From Siphonodentalium dalli (lineage: Eukaryota; Mollusca; Scaphopoda; Gadilida; Siphonodentaliidae): 64,000 nt of DNA. Made by a program: the position numbers and the translations under genes. The stretch spans positions 231,074,944-231,138,943 of the forward strand of contig CP136061.1 of NCBI GenBank assembly GCA_032622095.1, given 5' to 3'. Numbering within the stretch: position 1 is the stretch's first letter; each line of letters begins with the position of its first letter. Under the pieces are notes generated by a model, which saw only the letters and a list, made by a program, of their open reading frames with translations, searched no databases and was not told where the DNA came from. Below, piece after piece: positions 10,724 to 21,298 of this stretch.

Positions 10724-12070
10724 TCAGTTTAAAATATTTAGATATGAAATAAACAAGATATCATCATTTAATAACGTGTCGCGTGTATCAGGTGAAGGCC
10801 ATTCTTCAGTTACCTTCACCTCTAGCACTAGCTCCCCGTCTCTGGAACACATTTAGTTCCCTGATTCCTATATATATATATATGTATATTTGTACTACAC
10901 AGCGTTTCTTATAGTATTTTATCCAGATATAGACCTTAAAGGCACGGGTGGCGTTCGTTGTGAGTAGTGGTGTTGAGCTACCAGTATATATATATATATG
11001 TATATATATATATCGAATGTATATAAGATACATGTATATTTATGCTGATGTTTCCTACTGCGCATCGATATACTTTGGTGCTTTTGTATATATGTTTGCA
11101 TGTACCATGTCAATTCGTGGCTAGTAATAAACTCATTCAAGAAATATTCATATTTGTTCAAATCACCATCAACAGAAGGAATATTAAAATATATATAGTT
11201 TTGTTCATATGCCAAACATAATCAGCGCGTAAATAGTATATTGTCGTCAAGACGTACGATGGTGTACGTAAACAAGAACCTGCTCATTACAGTTTTGCTT
11301 CTGTTTACATAACACAGCGCAATTCTATTGGTTAATCACACAAAAATTATATAAACGCTCTTTATTGTTTCCATATCAGGGAAACAGTAACAGATAACGC
11401 TCTTTATGTTTACCACATCCGGATCTAAACAAACGCCAGGAAAAACATAAGGTGTTTTGCTTTTGTTTACATAACAAATGAAAAATAATTGACAATAACA
11501 TACTGTTTATGCCATATTTCTGATTGGTATAAGAAAAAAGTCTGTCTATATTTTACTATTCTTTCTGTTATTTAATGGCGGTTTTTGACGGAGGTGAATA
11601 TCTTAACAACATACCCACCGCCAACGCCGCCCGTATCTTTAATGAAAACTGAAAATCATCTATATCTGGCATTACTGGTTTTATTTTTTCAATACAAGGG
11701 CTCCTGAAAATTAGTGTCAATTGTCAAAATAAAGCCAAATTAATTCACCAGTTTAACATATTTAGATATGAAATAAACAAGATTTCATCCTTTAACAAAG
11801 GGTCACATGTACCAGGTGAAGGCCATTATTCAGTTACCTTCACCTCTAGAATTCTACGGTGCACTCGCTCCCCGACTCTGGAACACATATTTAGCTCCCT
11901 GATTCCTATATATATGTATATATGTACAACACAACGTTCCGTATAGTATTTTATCCAGATATAGACCTTAATCAAAGCAGAAAATCAGCTATATCTGGCA
12001 GTATTGGTTTATTTTTCCTGTATATTAGTGTCAATTGTCAAAATAAATATATATATTTTTAGTAATTTGA
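10724..12070 (+). pseudogene. Tandemly duplicated ~322-bp unit with a LINE reverse-transcriptase tail
   Basis: Unit 1 is 10724-10935 plus 11643-11748, interrupted by a TTAA MITE. Unit 2 is 11749 to about 12070. Both start cagtttaa(a/c)atatttagat and share caggtgaaggccatt and gtattttatccagatatag. Within each, a short frame reads ALAPRLWNT, which is the conserved 'aprlWN(s/t)lP' stretch at the C-terminus of many non-LTR reverse transcriptases. The frames are broken and no catalytic domain is present, so this is a relic. Confidence 0.6.
10940..11638 (-). mobile_element. TTAA-flanked MITE family A, copy 1 (with internal TA-rich insertion)
   Basis: Bounded by TTAA at 10936-10939 and 11639-11642, with ends aggcacgggtggcgttcg and aacgccgcccgtatct. 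The opposite orientation matches copies at 14155, 48406 and 59201, including cttttgtttacataac and caccatcgtacgtctt-like internal sequence. About 170 bp near 10970-11145, including TA repeats, is extra relative to other copies. The unoccupied tandem partner has a single TTAA at 11971-11974. Confidence 0.85.
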
Positions 12071-12116
12071 CTAGCTGATGTATCTCGTACAAACTGATAT
12101 ATGCGGCATTCCTTAA

Positions 12117-12710
12117 AGGGGTACTGTACGCCATTTACAATAAATTTCCGGTGATAACAACGATCTAATATCGATAATATATAGAAACATAAGTAATTTG
12201 AATCGAAGATGTATTCTGTAAACGCTCAGGTTAATAGGCTATCTTAAAATCAAAGTTAATAATATAATGATATATATAATGATATAAATTTAATTTATGG
12301 CTGAAGCCATAAAATGGCGTAAATTAAATTACGAATTTCCGTGTACAAGACGTAATCAAATTAATTGAGGGATAGTGGATTGGTAAACCCATGGCACACA
12401 CGATCGTTTAAAACATTATGCTGATATGGGGAGAAAACTCAAGCCACTCACTGACTAGTGACGATACAATAACTTAAATGAGTATATGGGACTAGTATGC
12501 ATATAATATAACTTTTATTTGATACATTGGTTGAAAACTGTACAAAAATTACTCGAGAACGACAATTTGTATTTTTGCATTCCGGTTAATTTGCCATCCG
12601 TGACACTACTTCGTACTCAACAGACTTTCAAATAATGGAAAAATTGTTACCTCATTCTCCGACTCTAGACACAAAAGAAACCAACAACAACATTTGAGTA
12701 CAGTATCCCT
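12117..12710. mobile_element. TTAA-flanked MITE family B
   Basis: The ends aggggtactgtacgccattt and gagtacagtatccct are inverted and lie inside TTAA at 12113-12116 and 12711-12714. It is 594 bp with no protein-like frame. The TTAA target suggests mobilisation by a piggyBac- or Kolobok-type transposase; the sequence does not decide which. Confidence 0.7.
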
Positions 12711-12714
12711 TTAA

Positions 12715-14122
12715 TACACCTTAATATTACTAAATTGGAGAGGAAATGTTAATCTACATTTTGACATGGATATATTGTCCAATGTTAACCCTTTTCATGC
12801 ATGATTTGGTAATTTATTATAAACATTTACCTATTTTAACAAAATTGACAATTAAAAATACTTTAATAGAAATATTCTCGTTATGAAGCAACCATAAGTC
12901 AATAGAAATATCTAAACATAATGATACATGAGACAAATCGTCAGGCATGAAATTATATCAGATGGCGGGAAATATGTGCCATGGCAGTCTTACACGGCAG
13001 TAACACTAGTGGTAGTGCCATCACACCACCCCGGATTGGGGCGGGACTGCGATTTCCGATAGAGGGCTACAGGGTACCGGCAGCTATTGGGTCAACCACT
13101 GCAGCTTCCCCCAACCAACGAGGGGGGGGGGGGCTAACACTCCTCGAAATGGGGGGGGGCTGTAGACCCCCCTGACCACTCATGGTAATACCCTCCATAT
13201 TTAACTCCCAGGATACTCATTTCGTCGAAATAAATACCAATCGCTATCCAATCGTGAACCCCGATAAAGCATATTTTATTATTCAGTCTCGTGCATATTA
13301 AGTGCAACTTAAGCCGGTCTCAGTTATTCGGATCTAATTAGCCAGCATAAACAAACTTCTCTGAATACGAATTTGTGTATTTATACTGACTTAGATGGTT
13401 TATTCAGTTTAATATCTAACACATACAATTGGCCGCGTCGGCAACAACTGAAAGTAGGTTAACACCACCGAAGCCTTCGAATATAATATTGTTAAGACTG
13501 CTTATCATAGACACAATTAGAAATACTATAGGTTGAAAGAAAAATCCATCACAGGGTTCTGCGCCACACACACGTAGGCGCTATATAGTACAATTATATG
13601 AAACAATGTGTGCGCATTTCAAAGGGCGACATTTTGTTAAGGGTGTCAGCTGATTACACCGTGGTCCGCTCAATATAACACTCTTTCAAAAACTTTTGCG
13701 CTGATGGAGGTGTAGTTGCCAACAACAGTACAATTGCATTTGAATAGCATCTATTTCAATAGTTCCATGGTGTGCTATCATTTTGCACAATTATGTATAA
13801 GATGACATGTCCTTGAGAAAAAGAACGAAACATAACATTCATCGACTGATTTTAGTATCAATGGAATCCATTTGAATGGGTCGTTTACTATCATGCACTG
13901 TGCACAATTACCGCGCTCCAGCTATATCACATGGCTAGCCCTTGTGAAAAAGAACAAAACCGGATCTATTATATATTGGTTTCAACTAACTACCGTTTTG
14001 TCTGACGAATACAAAGCCAGATGGTCGGTGTCAGTGTACATTATATATATATATATCCAGAGAGTCCATGTGCACTGATACAAGATTTATACCATTTGCC
14101 GATATAGGTAACGTTTTCAACA
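12715..14122. other. Unassigned intergenic sequence with G-rich tracts
   Basis: No gene or clear repeat was recognised. Two G tracts near 13119-13131 and 13151-13159, in a GC-rich island at 12960-13170, could form a G-quadruplex. The 64-codon frame spanning them is composition-driven. Confidence 0.4.
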
Positions 14123-14124
14123 TA

Positions 14125-14787
14125 CAGTAATGCCCTAAATAATCGACTCGTTAAAGGTACGGGCGGCGTTGGGCGGTGGGCATACGGTTAAAATATTCAG
14201 CTCCGTCAAAAACCGCCATACACAGAAAGAATAGTAAAATATAGACAGACCTTGTTCTTATACCAATCAGAAATGTGGCATAAACCGTATGTTATTGTCA
14301 AATGTTGTTCCTTTGTTATGTAAACAAAAGCAAAATACGTTACAGAACCTGGCTTTTGTGTATATCCGGATATGGTAAACATAAAGAGCGCTATTTGTCA
14401 CTGTTTTCCTGATATGGAAATAATAAAGAGCGTTTGTATCATGTGTGTGTGATTAACCAATATAATTGCGCTGTGTTATGTAAACAGAAGCAAAACTTCT
14501 GTAACACGGGCAGGTTCTTGTTTATGACCACCATCGTACGTCTTTGCGACAATATACTATTTACGCACTGATTATGTTTGGCATATGAACAAAACCATAT
14601 ATTTTAATATTCTTTCTGTTGATGGCGATTTGAACAAATAATAATAGTTCTGCAACGAACGACTGCCCGTGCCTTTAAACACAGCAGAATTATGGGTAAT
14701 ATTTCAGGATTTAGTCGGAAATATGGCTTGTTGCCATTCATCGGAAAGCTCTCAGTGAGAAGGAGTCGATTATTTAGGGCATTACTG
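14125..14787. mobile_element. Second copy of the TA-flanked palindromic MITE, split by a TTAA MITE
   Basis: The left end cagtaatgccctaaataatc lies inside TA at 14123-14124. The right end ttatttagggcattactg lies inside TA at 14788-14789. Relative to the intact palindrome at 10208, it is interrupted at the TTAA following the cgactcg sequence. It has lost most of its right arm after the gctctcagtgaga centre. Confidence 0.75.
14155..14674 (+). mobile_element. TTAA-flanked MITE family A, copy 2
   Basis: Flanked by TTAA at 14151-14154 and 14675-14678, 520 bp, with ends aggtacgggcggcgttgg and gactgcccgtgcc. Internal landmarks are gtcaaaaaccgccat, ttatgtaaacaaaagcaaaa and gcatatgaacaaaac. It is inserted in the palindromic MITE, whose intact relative at 10208 carries an unoccupied TTAA at the same place. 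Confidence 0.85.
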
Positions 14788-15039
14788 TACTTTGTCTCGA
14801 TACCCCGCAATTGTAGAATGGCTGGTGTCACGTGTGCCATGGTAGCGATGGCATAATAGGTGTGCTGCCTTAATATATATGGTGACACTGGTATATCGTG
14901 ATCTATACGTGCTCACCACCAAGCGACATAGTATTCTCATATGTGATATATCATAGTGTGATCGCTCGGGAATTTACTGAGTGTGACAATCCCAAACATG
15001 TGTAAATGCGACATAACAATAAGGCACAATTATATAACA

Positions 15040-15846
15040 CTAGCAGATTACACCACCACTGGCGGGATTGGTCCCTTGGCTTTGGTCGATCCATTAATTT
15101 TTGTTTTTCAAGGTAACCCCGTGCGTCGCTGCCACCGCTGATGCCCGAAATATCGTCCAAGGTCACTTGCGTGTACCCGTGTCAAGGTCATGTTGGGTGG
15201 ACAAAATAACCAGACAAAAATATTTCCCGTCCCGAGTTGACCATACATAAAATATTTCACATCGATGTCACCGCTGACAACCGACATATCGCCCAAGATA
15301 ATTTGTGGATACCCGTTTCAATGTCAAGGTCACATCGGGCGGACAAACTGAACCGACGAAAATCTCCCCCGTCCATTGGAACACCTAAGTACGAAATTTC
15401 GTCTCGATATCCCCAGTTTTGACCTGCCGTATATTTTCACTAAAGTAGATAAACGCTCTTTAATAGCGACGCCTCATATACAAACGCTCATTAATTATCA
15501 CGCGATTAACCCACCAATCACCATTACGGTGGCAGTTGAAGGGTGAAGGAGTGGTCGCACGGGCTCGCGAATGATCCGAGTTCACTGCCTGTGGTTTTTA
15601 TCCTTACACAGCAAGTTTGGGTTCAATCGGCCTAGCAGTTTTCGTCTCGATATCCCCAGTTTCCGAGACGGTCAAATGCCCTATATTTTCACTAAAGTAG
15701 ATAAATGCTCTTTAATAGCGACGCGTCATATACAAACGCTCATTAATTATCACGCGATTAACCCATCAATACCAATTGCTGTGCCAGTTGAAGGGCGAAG
15801 GAGTGGTCGCACGGGCAATCGGTCGAGCCGTTTTCGAGTCTATAAA

Positions 15847-15892
<46 letters not shown>

Positions 15893-15916
15893 GGAAGTCT
15901 CAAAATATATAGTAGA
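15040..15916 (-). mobile_element. Helitron-like non-autonomous element, downstream unit of a head-to-tail pair
   Basis: Read on the minus strand, it begins TCTACTATATATTTTGAGAC at 15916 and ends in a short hairpin (CCGCCAGTGGTGG) followed by TGTAATCTGCTAG at 15040, with T next. A TC start, a 3' hairpin and a CTAG end before T are the hallmarks of Helitrons. The interior has two ~240-bp direct repeats (about 15400-15640 and 15640-15830; shared agtagataaa(c/t)gctcttta), aggtca-rich phrases and a (TA)n tract. No Rep/helicase frame was seen, so it is non-autonomous. Confidence 0.7.
15850..15891. repeat. (TA)n microsatellite
   Basis: About 21 TA dinucleotides near the 5' end of the Helitron-like unit; similar TA tracts sit near this end in other copies. 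Confidence 0.95.
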
Positions 15917-16861
15917 CTAGCAGGTTAGCCCGCCACTGGCGTGGTTGGTCAGAAACATGACAATTTAAAAAAAAAAAAAAAAAAAAATTTTAAATTAATT
16001 TTTGGTTTTTCAATATTTTACCCGATTTGACCTTGAATTGATCATTTTCAAGGTCAAGGTCAGGTCGGGGTCACAATTTAACCCGTTCATGACACTTCCC
16101 GTAGGTAGCAAGTGTGAGCGCAATCGGTTCGAGTCTATAAAGGACACATGCACACATATATATATAATTTGTGGGTACCCGTTTCGAGGTGAAAATCACC
16201 TAGGGCGGAAAAACTGACCAGATCCATTTGTGGGTACCCGTTTCAAGGTGAACATCACCTAGGGCAGAAAAACTGACCCGATCCGCGTTCCTAGGAAGCC
16301 CTGAGTATGTAAGAATCACACAACACGCTCATGTCTGTATAATGACGCAATGTAGACAGTGCCATTCGCGGTGATTTTGATGATTGGGAGTGGAGAAAGG
16401 GTGCTCAGAGCTTCTCCAAAACGCGACAACTACGGTGTCCGTGGGATTTTACCCTTAGATAGGAAGTTTGAACTCAATCGAGCATGCGGAGAGCACGCAA
16501 AATATTGTTCCCGTATATCTCTGCGTTGCGTTGAATTGCAAACAAACGCTCTTTTTATAGCGACGCGTCATATACAACGCTCATTAAATTATCACTTGAT
16601 TAACCACCGCAGTGCCGTTCGCGGTGATTTTGATGATTGGGAGTGGAGAAAGGGTGCTCAGAGCATCTCCAAAACGCGACAACTACGGTGTCCGTGTGAT
16701 TTTACCCTTATATACGAAATTTAAGCTCGATCCGACCAGCCTTTTTCGATACTTACCCTTATATACGAAATTTGAGCTCGATCCGACCAGCCTTTTTCGA
16801 TTCTATAAAGTACACATATACACACACATATATATACGGAAGTCTCAAAATATATAGTAGA
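15917..16861 (-). mobile_element. Helitron-like non-autonomous element, upstream unit of a head-to-tail pair
   Basis: On the minus strand it begins TCTACTATATATTTTGAGAC at 16861 and ends GCCAGTGGCGGG...CTAG at 15917. The next base starts the following unit's TCTAC with no spacer. The interior holds two ~245-bp direct repeats (16359 and 16612 onward; gtgattttgatgattgggag), a 48-bp tandem pair near 16706-16801, a poly-A tract at 15967-15987 and aaggtcaaggtcaggtcggg. There is no coding capacity. The flanking base before the TC is G rather than the expected A. Confidence 0.7.
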
Positions 16862-17534
16862 CAACGCGTTAAGTAGAACTCAACCGCCCGCGAAACGGGT
16901 TATGGTGTTCATGCAGAGAAATTCTTGATAGTATCGATATGCCAAGAATCGTTTGCACCCCTACTGGCACATCCTACGTCTCTGACATTTGATCCAGGCT
17001 GTCTTTACTATTTAATTGTCTGGAAAATACTTTTTTCCTAATTATTGAGTTGTTATTTCCATAATATCGTATAATCTCATTTTGGTTGGGTGACTGAAAT
17101 TCTTGTTTTCCAAAATATCGTACAACTATTTGAACTGTTTGGAGACATGTCCTTGGTGGTCAGAGTACTCAGAGTATTGGATATCGAACATAACAAATGC
17201 AAAGCGCGAGAACCTCATACCCGTTCTGATACGCACAAGGGAAGCACGATAATCCAGCTTTAATGTTTATCATACGACTTTCTGGAATTAAACAAAAAAA
17301 TTCCGCCACTATTCCGAAACCTCGTATGGAGAAAAACGTACGTCGAAAATGGGTGACATGTCAATAAAAAAAACATTTAAAAAAAAAACCTCTTATTTCA
17401 TGTCTCTAACCGTAGTGGGCATATTCCCTATTGTGTGAACTTATATATATATATACCATTTTTGTTATTATGACAACACATTTGAGATTTATTTAGTTTT
17501 TGCTTCTGCTGTAAATTCGCAACAAAACAAAAAT
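16862..17534. other. Unassigned AT-rich sequence
   Basis: No gene, RNA or repeat could be recognised apart from short A- and TA-rich runs near 17367-17390 and 17443-17456. Confidence 0.4.
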
Positions 17535-17995
17535 AGTACAGTATTGCACAGTATAGATCAGTATAGCCAGGCAGTGCATTCCAGTCGGAAATAACTATGT
17601 TCCAGAAGAAGATCATCCCGATATCCTTCGATGATCTCGTAAATGTATATACCATTTTCGCAACGTCACCTCTTGTTCTGGTTCACTCCGCCCGATTGAA
17701 TAGTTTACTTTCGTTCACGTTATACGTTATATAACTCATTCTGATAGTTGTTTGTCTCTAGTATATCACATCTGAAACGGCGATATTGTATGGACATCAA
17801 ACAAAGGTTTATCATTGTGTCTCTATAACTTAAATATCTAAATTTCGGCACCGTGTTGTTGCTTTGTTACTCGTACCTTGTCAATGGTTATGCTTCTATG
17901 CTTGTAGTGAGGGTTCCAAGCCGTATTACAATATTCCAGTATTGTTCTCACCTGAACAAATAGCTCGATTGCCTGGTTCTAAACTGACAAACGTT
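17535..17995 (-). pseudogene. Non-LTR retrotransposon reverse transcriptase C-terminal relic
   Basis: Three minus-strand fragments line up in the order of a LINE reverse-transcriptase thumb and C-terminus. VRTILEYCNTAWNPHYK (about 17955-17890) corresponds to 'vRp.LEYa...Wsp..k'. YLSYRDTMINL and YRRFRCDILETN (about 17840-17760) correspond to 'lsYe.RL..L...s(L)e.RR.RgDliet'. RSSKDIGMIFFWN and DWNALPG (about 17640-17570) correspond to 'k.ffs.Rvi..WNsLP'. The three lie in different frames and have stops between them, so the gene is dead. The catalytic palm is missing, consistent with 5' truncation. Confidence 0.65.
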
Positions 17996-19264
17996 CTCTT
18001 AATTATACCCAAATTGCTATATCTGTGATTACACATATACTATCAATATGGTACTCCCAAGTCTGTTTCATACTGGCTCACTACAATTGGTGGTCTTTCT
18101 GCCGAATCCTGAGGTTTTGTGCATGAACCGTGTCCATCACATCTCAGCCTTACCCCTCAAACTTGCAATGACTTCCCTGCAATTCGAACCTGGTCTTTAT
18201 TTGATTAGTGTGCTAAACATTGTTGTACTGGATATCTGGCTTGCGATTGACACCGAAACAAGACCCCTGGTGGGAAATTGTGCGAGAAATCGCCGATACC
18301 ACGTTATTCCAAATCCTGTTCAGCGGTTTGTCACTTTGTTCCATGTCCCATTCTATTCAGCGCGAAATTTGATTACGGTACAGAGTATGAAACTACTATC
18401 CGACATGTCTCGAAACTATGCTATTTTCGGTGGGATGTTTTACATAGTCCATTGGTCGAGACAGATTGCTGTCAGAAAACCGTATACGTATGTATAATAC
18501 ACGACAGGCAATAGTGACCAAACCACATATTAGTAACGCAACACACCACTCTCTATGTCATCGCTACTGTTGTTCTTGTGACACCACACGAGCCGTTTAT
18601 AGTCCATCGCGCATCGTGTGACTTTCATTTCTATAATTCAGCTAACCAAAAGTTTATAAAAAAAAAACAAAGGTCGCAGCGCCACATTTATCAGCCTTCG
18701 TATCATTCATTTGTTGAAAACACACACATTTTATAAATATTTTCTGTATACTATCAAATTACATATTACAAAGTAGTCCATGTAGTTGGGCGGATATGTG
18801 TAAAATCGTTCATTTTAATGAATAAATTGTGAAATTTGGCCCAGACGTTCCTGGTTGGGTCCCTTGAAAATATTTTCGGTAGTCAACTAGTTCGGACCAC
18901 TTTTAGGGGTTTTTATGGGGGTTTCCATAGCAACGAGCCCCAATGCAGCCTACCTTTCACAGAAACATGTATACAGGACCGGAGAATTTGGGTAGATCAG
19001 ATTTATTTCCTTCTCAGAATTCCACGCTAGTGACAAAAGTATTATCCGACAGCCTTTAGACAACTAAAGGCACTGGTTGGTTCCTACGGCAACAAAATAT
19101 ACACAATAACGTGACCAATGTGTAGCTGAATGGTACGTGGTATTCGAAGAGATAGACTTCAACTCAATTAGTATTTAGAACAAAATCGTGAATACTCCTT
19201 CGCGAATTCAGTCATATTAAATATTGTTTGATCTTATACTGCTATAATAACGGAAACCATACCT
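17996..19264. other. Unassigned sequence with RFX X-box-like sites
   Basis: No gene was supported. The 149-codon plus-strand frame at 18048-18497 has no family signature and no splice context. A gtttccatagcaac site at 18929-18942 resembles an RFX X-box, and a related gttcctacggcaac lies near 19080. Confidence 0.35.
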
Positions 19265-19767
19265 AACTTTTCACGTGCCGAGGTCAAATCTGTTTTTACG
19301 CCGTTTTGCGCTAATATATTTCAGTTCGGTGCTCACAAATCGATTGCCAGTCATATAATTTGCACGGTTAGAATATGTGGCGCTTCATCTTTCCAATGAT
19401 GTATCACACGCCTGTGTACGTTTAAAGTTTCTACCTTAATTATCGGGAAGAACGCAGGACCATGCTTCGCTCATCGAAAATCATTGCGTAAATATATTAC
19501 GCCATCAACATATCGTGACGTGTTCGCGTTTAACTCATAACCGGCCGATGTCGCGTTAACTCATCACCGGCCGAGGTATCCGCAAATGTTATTGGGCTAT
19601 ATATCTCGAAAACGGGTGGAGCTATCGACTTGAAATTTGGTATGTGAATGTATCTTGCCCCGGATACGAATTTTATCGGGTCGCAGACCAGATCTCGGAA
19701 ACGGGTGGAGCTATCGACTTGAAATTTGGTTTTTGAATAGCCCGGACAAAGTCGGGTCACCTTCTAG
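19265..19767 (+). mobile_element. Helitron-like element, 5'-truncated upstream unit
   Basis: Parallel to 19922-20413 from cttttcacgtgccgaggtca to the 3' terminus. The end is a small hairpin (cccggacaaagtcggg) followed by tcaccttCTAG at 19764-19767. Its own 5' end is missing. An internal duplicated module contains ggagctatcgacttgaaatt twice. No coding frame. Confidence 0.65.
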
Positions 19768-20413
19768 CTATTATATATTTTGGAAGATCTGTTTGTTTGT
19801 GTGTGTGTGTGTGTAATCGATGAACTCGAAAACGGCCGACCCGATTTCGATGAAACTTGGTATGTGGGGGGTATTTTCGGGTCAGGAGTAACATAGGCCT
19901 ATTGATTTTCAGATCCGAGGTCAACTTTTCACGTGCCGAGGTCAAATCTGTTTTTACGCCGTTTTGCGCTAATATATTTCAGTTCGGTGCTCACAAATCG
20001 ATTCGATATAGCGCGAATAATAAATTGCCAGTCATATAATTTGCACGGTTAGAATCTGTGGCACTTCATCTTTCCAATGATGTTTCACACGCCTGTGTAC
20101 GTTTAAAGTTTCTACCTTAATTATCGGGAAGAACGCAGGACCATGCTTCGCTCATCGAAAAACATTGCGTAAATATATTACGCCATCAACATATCGTGAC
20201 GTGATCGCGTTAACTCTTAACCGGCCGATGTCGCGTTAACTCATCTCCGGCCGAGGTATCCGCAAATGACATTGGGCTATATATCTCGGAAACGGTTGGA
20301 GCTATCGACTTGAAATTTGGTATGTGAATGTATCTTGCCCCGGGAAACGGGTGGAGCTATCGACTTGAAATTTGGTTTTTGAATAGCCCGGACGAAGTCG
20401 GGTCACCTTCTAG
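19768..20413 (+). mobile_element. Helitron-like element, complete-looking downstream unit
   Basis: It starts directly after the previous CTAG with ctattatatattttggaaga, a variant of the TCTAnTATATATTTTGGGAC start seen at 28612 (the leading T is absent). A (GT)n tract, gatttcgatgaaacttggta and the same body as the upstream unit follow. It ends cccggacgaagtcgggtcac then cttCTAG at 20410-20413, with T next. It is non-autonomous. Confidence 0.65.
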
Positions 20414-20419
20414 TATATA

Positions 20420-21287
20420 TATATATGGGTGTAAGGACAAATGGGGAGTGGTTGTATGCTTATGGGTAATGTACATTGGGGTACATGGAATGACTATACA
20501 GCCGTGATTGTTGAAGTGTATATGCATGTGTAGCTGGGTAGTCATCGGTGGGCTTGTGTGTATATAGGAAGTGTCCTTCTGGTCATGGTGTATATGGGAT
20601 GTATATGCATTTCAGCTGTCTGTATTGTCATGTATGGGTGTATCATTAAACAGCGAGTCGCTGGGTTGTCATGGGTGATGTGTATATTCAAGTGTTTGCG
20701 GGGTATTGGTATATATATTGATGAGGTGTACTGTATTCGTATACATACAGTGACTCTATGGTAATGTGCGGGTGAATATGTATGTTTCGTGGCTATAGAG
20801 ATAAACACTGAGTGGGTAAATATGTATACATAAGTGCGGTGTGTGTGTGTACATCGAGTATCTGAATTGCCATTGGCGAGGTACATGTGTAAGTCTGGAG
20901 TGTATGCATGGCTGTTGTTCATTGGTATACATTGAATGGCACTGTGACCATTGGTGAGGGGTAGATGTATACATGGAGAGACTATATGACAATGAGTGAT
21001 GTGTATATGTATATATTGAGTGGCTACATGGTAATGTATATGGCCAATAGGTATACCGGGAGTGACCGTATGGCCAATGTTGAGGCAATATGCGTGGTAT
21101 TGGTATATCTAGGGTTGTAATGCCATTGGTGATGTGTATGTATTCATGGAGTGACTATATGTGCATGGATGGTGTTTATATGTATGTATTGGGTGGCTAT
21201 ATGTCCATATGTGTGGCCAATAGGTGCACAGGGAGCAACAATATGGCCAATGGTGGAGTGAATATGTATACAAGGAGTTACTGTATG
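20420..21287 (-). repeat. Degenerate ~42-bp minisatellite, block 4a (reversed)
   Basis: The same unit as in 2.4-4.5 kb, reverse complement (ggtatacatggagtgac, tatggccaatggtgaggt). It is interrupted at 21288 by a LINE and resumes at 22489. Minus-strand frames of 110-126 codons here are repeat artefacts. Confidence 0.8.
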
Positions 21288-21298
21288 ACCACGAATGT

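Noticed and set aside
15571-15912. 113-codon plus-strand frame
   Set aside because: It runs through the direct repeats and the (TA)n tract of a Helitron-like element and has no family features.
18048-18497. 149-codon plus-strand open frame
   Set aside because: The composition and order resemble no protein family, it overlaps a second unrelated open frame, and there is no promoter, splice or homology signal. Chance openness in this length of sequence is plausible.
20542-21088. Minus-strand frames of 126 and 110 codons
   Set aside because: They are translations of the degenerate minisatellite (recurring Tyr-Thr-His-Pro words).
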